A DNA stretch of 5,025 bases, from NCBI GenBank assembly GCA_029263945.1, contig JARIDM010000252.1, positions 1 through 5,025 on the forward strand. Direction: 5' to 3'. The DNA is from Sporosarcina sp. (GTDB lineage: Bacteria; Bacillota; Bacilli; Bacillales_A; Planococcaceae). Made by a program: the position numbers and the translations under genes. Below are positions 4,823-5,025 of this stretch, piece by piece. The notes under the pieces were generated by a model. The model was not told where the DNA came from, did not search any database, and was given only the letters and a program-made list of their open reading frames with translations. Each line of letters opens with the position of its first letter. Position 1 is the first letter of the stretch.

Positions 4823-5025
4823 TGATGTAACGAATGTGAAGGGGGTAGGGAAGAAAACTGGGGAGCAGTTAGAAGCACTCGGGATCTTCTCTGTCCTGGA
4901 TTTAGTGATGACATTCCCGTATCGTCATGATGATTTTACAATAACCGATTTAGCTGAAACACCGCATAATGAACGTGTGACGATTGAGGGAAGAGTAGAA
5001 AGTGAACCGACTGTTTTGTTTCAAG
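4803..5025 (+). CDS. recG: ATP-dependent DNA helicase RecG, N-terminal part, 3' end outside window
   Basis: RecG is a monomeric superfamily-2 DNA translocase that remodels stalled replication forks and branched recombination intermediates. Only the first 74 residues are visible. They read from VTIQLHDDVTNVKGVGKK, then LEALGIFSVLDLVMTFPYRHDD and ERVTIEGRVESEP, matching the start of RecG (B. subtilis: NIKGIG, LLNYFPYRYDD, ERVTVEGKVHSEP); the last part opens the wedge (OB-fold) domain that binds branched DNA. The proposed GTG start at 4803 places the conserved GVG motif at residues 14-16, the same position as in B. subtilis RecG, and overlaps the end of sdaAA by 20 bases. The only Shine-Dalgarno-like sequence is GGTGGGG (4784-4790), 12 bases upstream. 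GTG 4785 is an alternative start six codons earlier. Synteny sdaAA-recG supports the call. Confidence 0.9.
   Translation, partial: MTIQLHDDVTNVKGVGKKTGEQLEALGIFSVLDLVMTFPYRHDDFTITDLAETPHNERVTIEGRVESEPTVLFQ

Noticed and set aside
4696..4914. Open frame of 72 codons on the minus strand across the sdaAA-recG junction
   Set aside because: It is antisense to two well-supported genes, has no recognisable protein signature, and looks like a chance shadow.

Overview
The window looks like chromosomal core-genome DNA from a low-to-moderate GC, spore-forming member of the Bacillales. The gene order thiN (3' part) - spoVM - rpmB (opposite strand) - yloU - fakA/yloV - sdaAB - sdaAA - recG (5' part) is the order known from Bacillus subtilis. 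Protein sequences are clearly related to, but divergent from, B. subtilis. A Planococcaceae-type genus such as Sporosarcina or Lysinibacillus is my guess from general divergence, not something I could test. A spoVM gene indicates an endospore former.

Layout: positions 1-339 hold the C-terminal half of thiamine pyrophosphokinase (ThiN). Thirteen bases later is a small spoVM gene (353-493), with a basic tail longer than the classical 26-residue protein. Its stop codon lies inside a bidirectional terminator (479-514) shared with the convergent rpmB gene (526-714, minus strand). A 349-base divergent intergenic region (715-1063) carries a good rpmB promoter on the minus strand, two tandem terminator-like hairpins on the plus strand with no recognisable gene in front of them, and a weak candidate promoter for yloU. 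Next come yloU (1064-1426) and fakA (1445-3103), closely spaced as an operon and ended by a terminator (3114-3146). A candidate promoter (3176-3204) then drives sdaAB (3238-3900), sdaAA (3914-4822) and probably recG (from a GTG at 4803, overlapping sdaAA by 20 bases and running off the window).

Functionally the genes are mostly unrelated housekeeping functions kept in conserved order: thiamine diphosphate synthesis, forespore coat assembly, the ribosome, an Asp23-family protein next to the fatty acid kinase FakA (phospholipid synthesis from exogenous fatty acids), the two-subunit iron-sulfur L-serine dehydratase that turns serine into pyruvate and ammonia, and the branch-migrating helicase RecG.

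I found no mobile element, CRISPR array, tRNA or rRNA, and no new multigene system. The points most worth a second look are the unexplained plus-strand hairpins between rpmB and yloU and the extended SpoVM whose end is built into a terminator.
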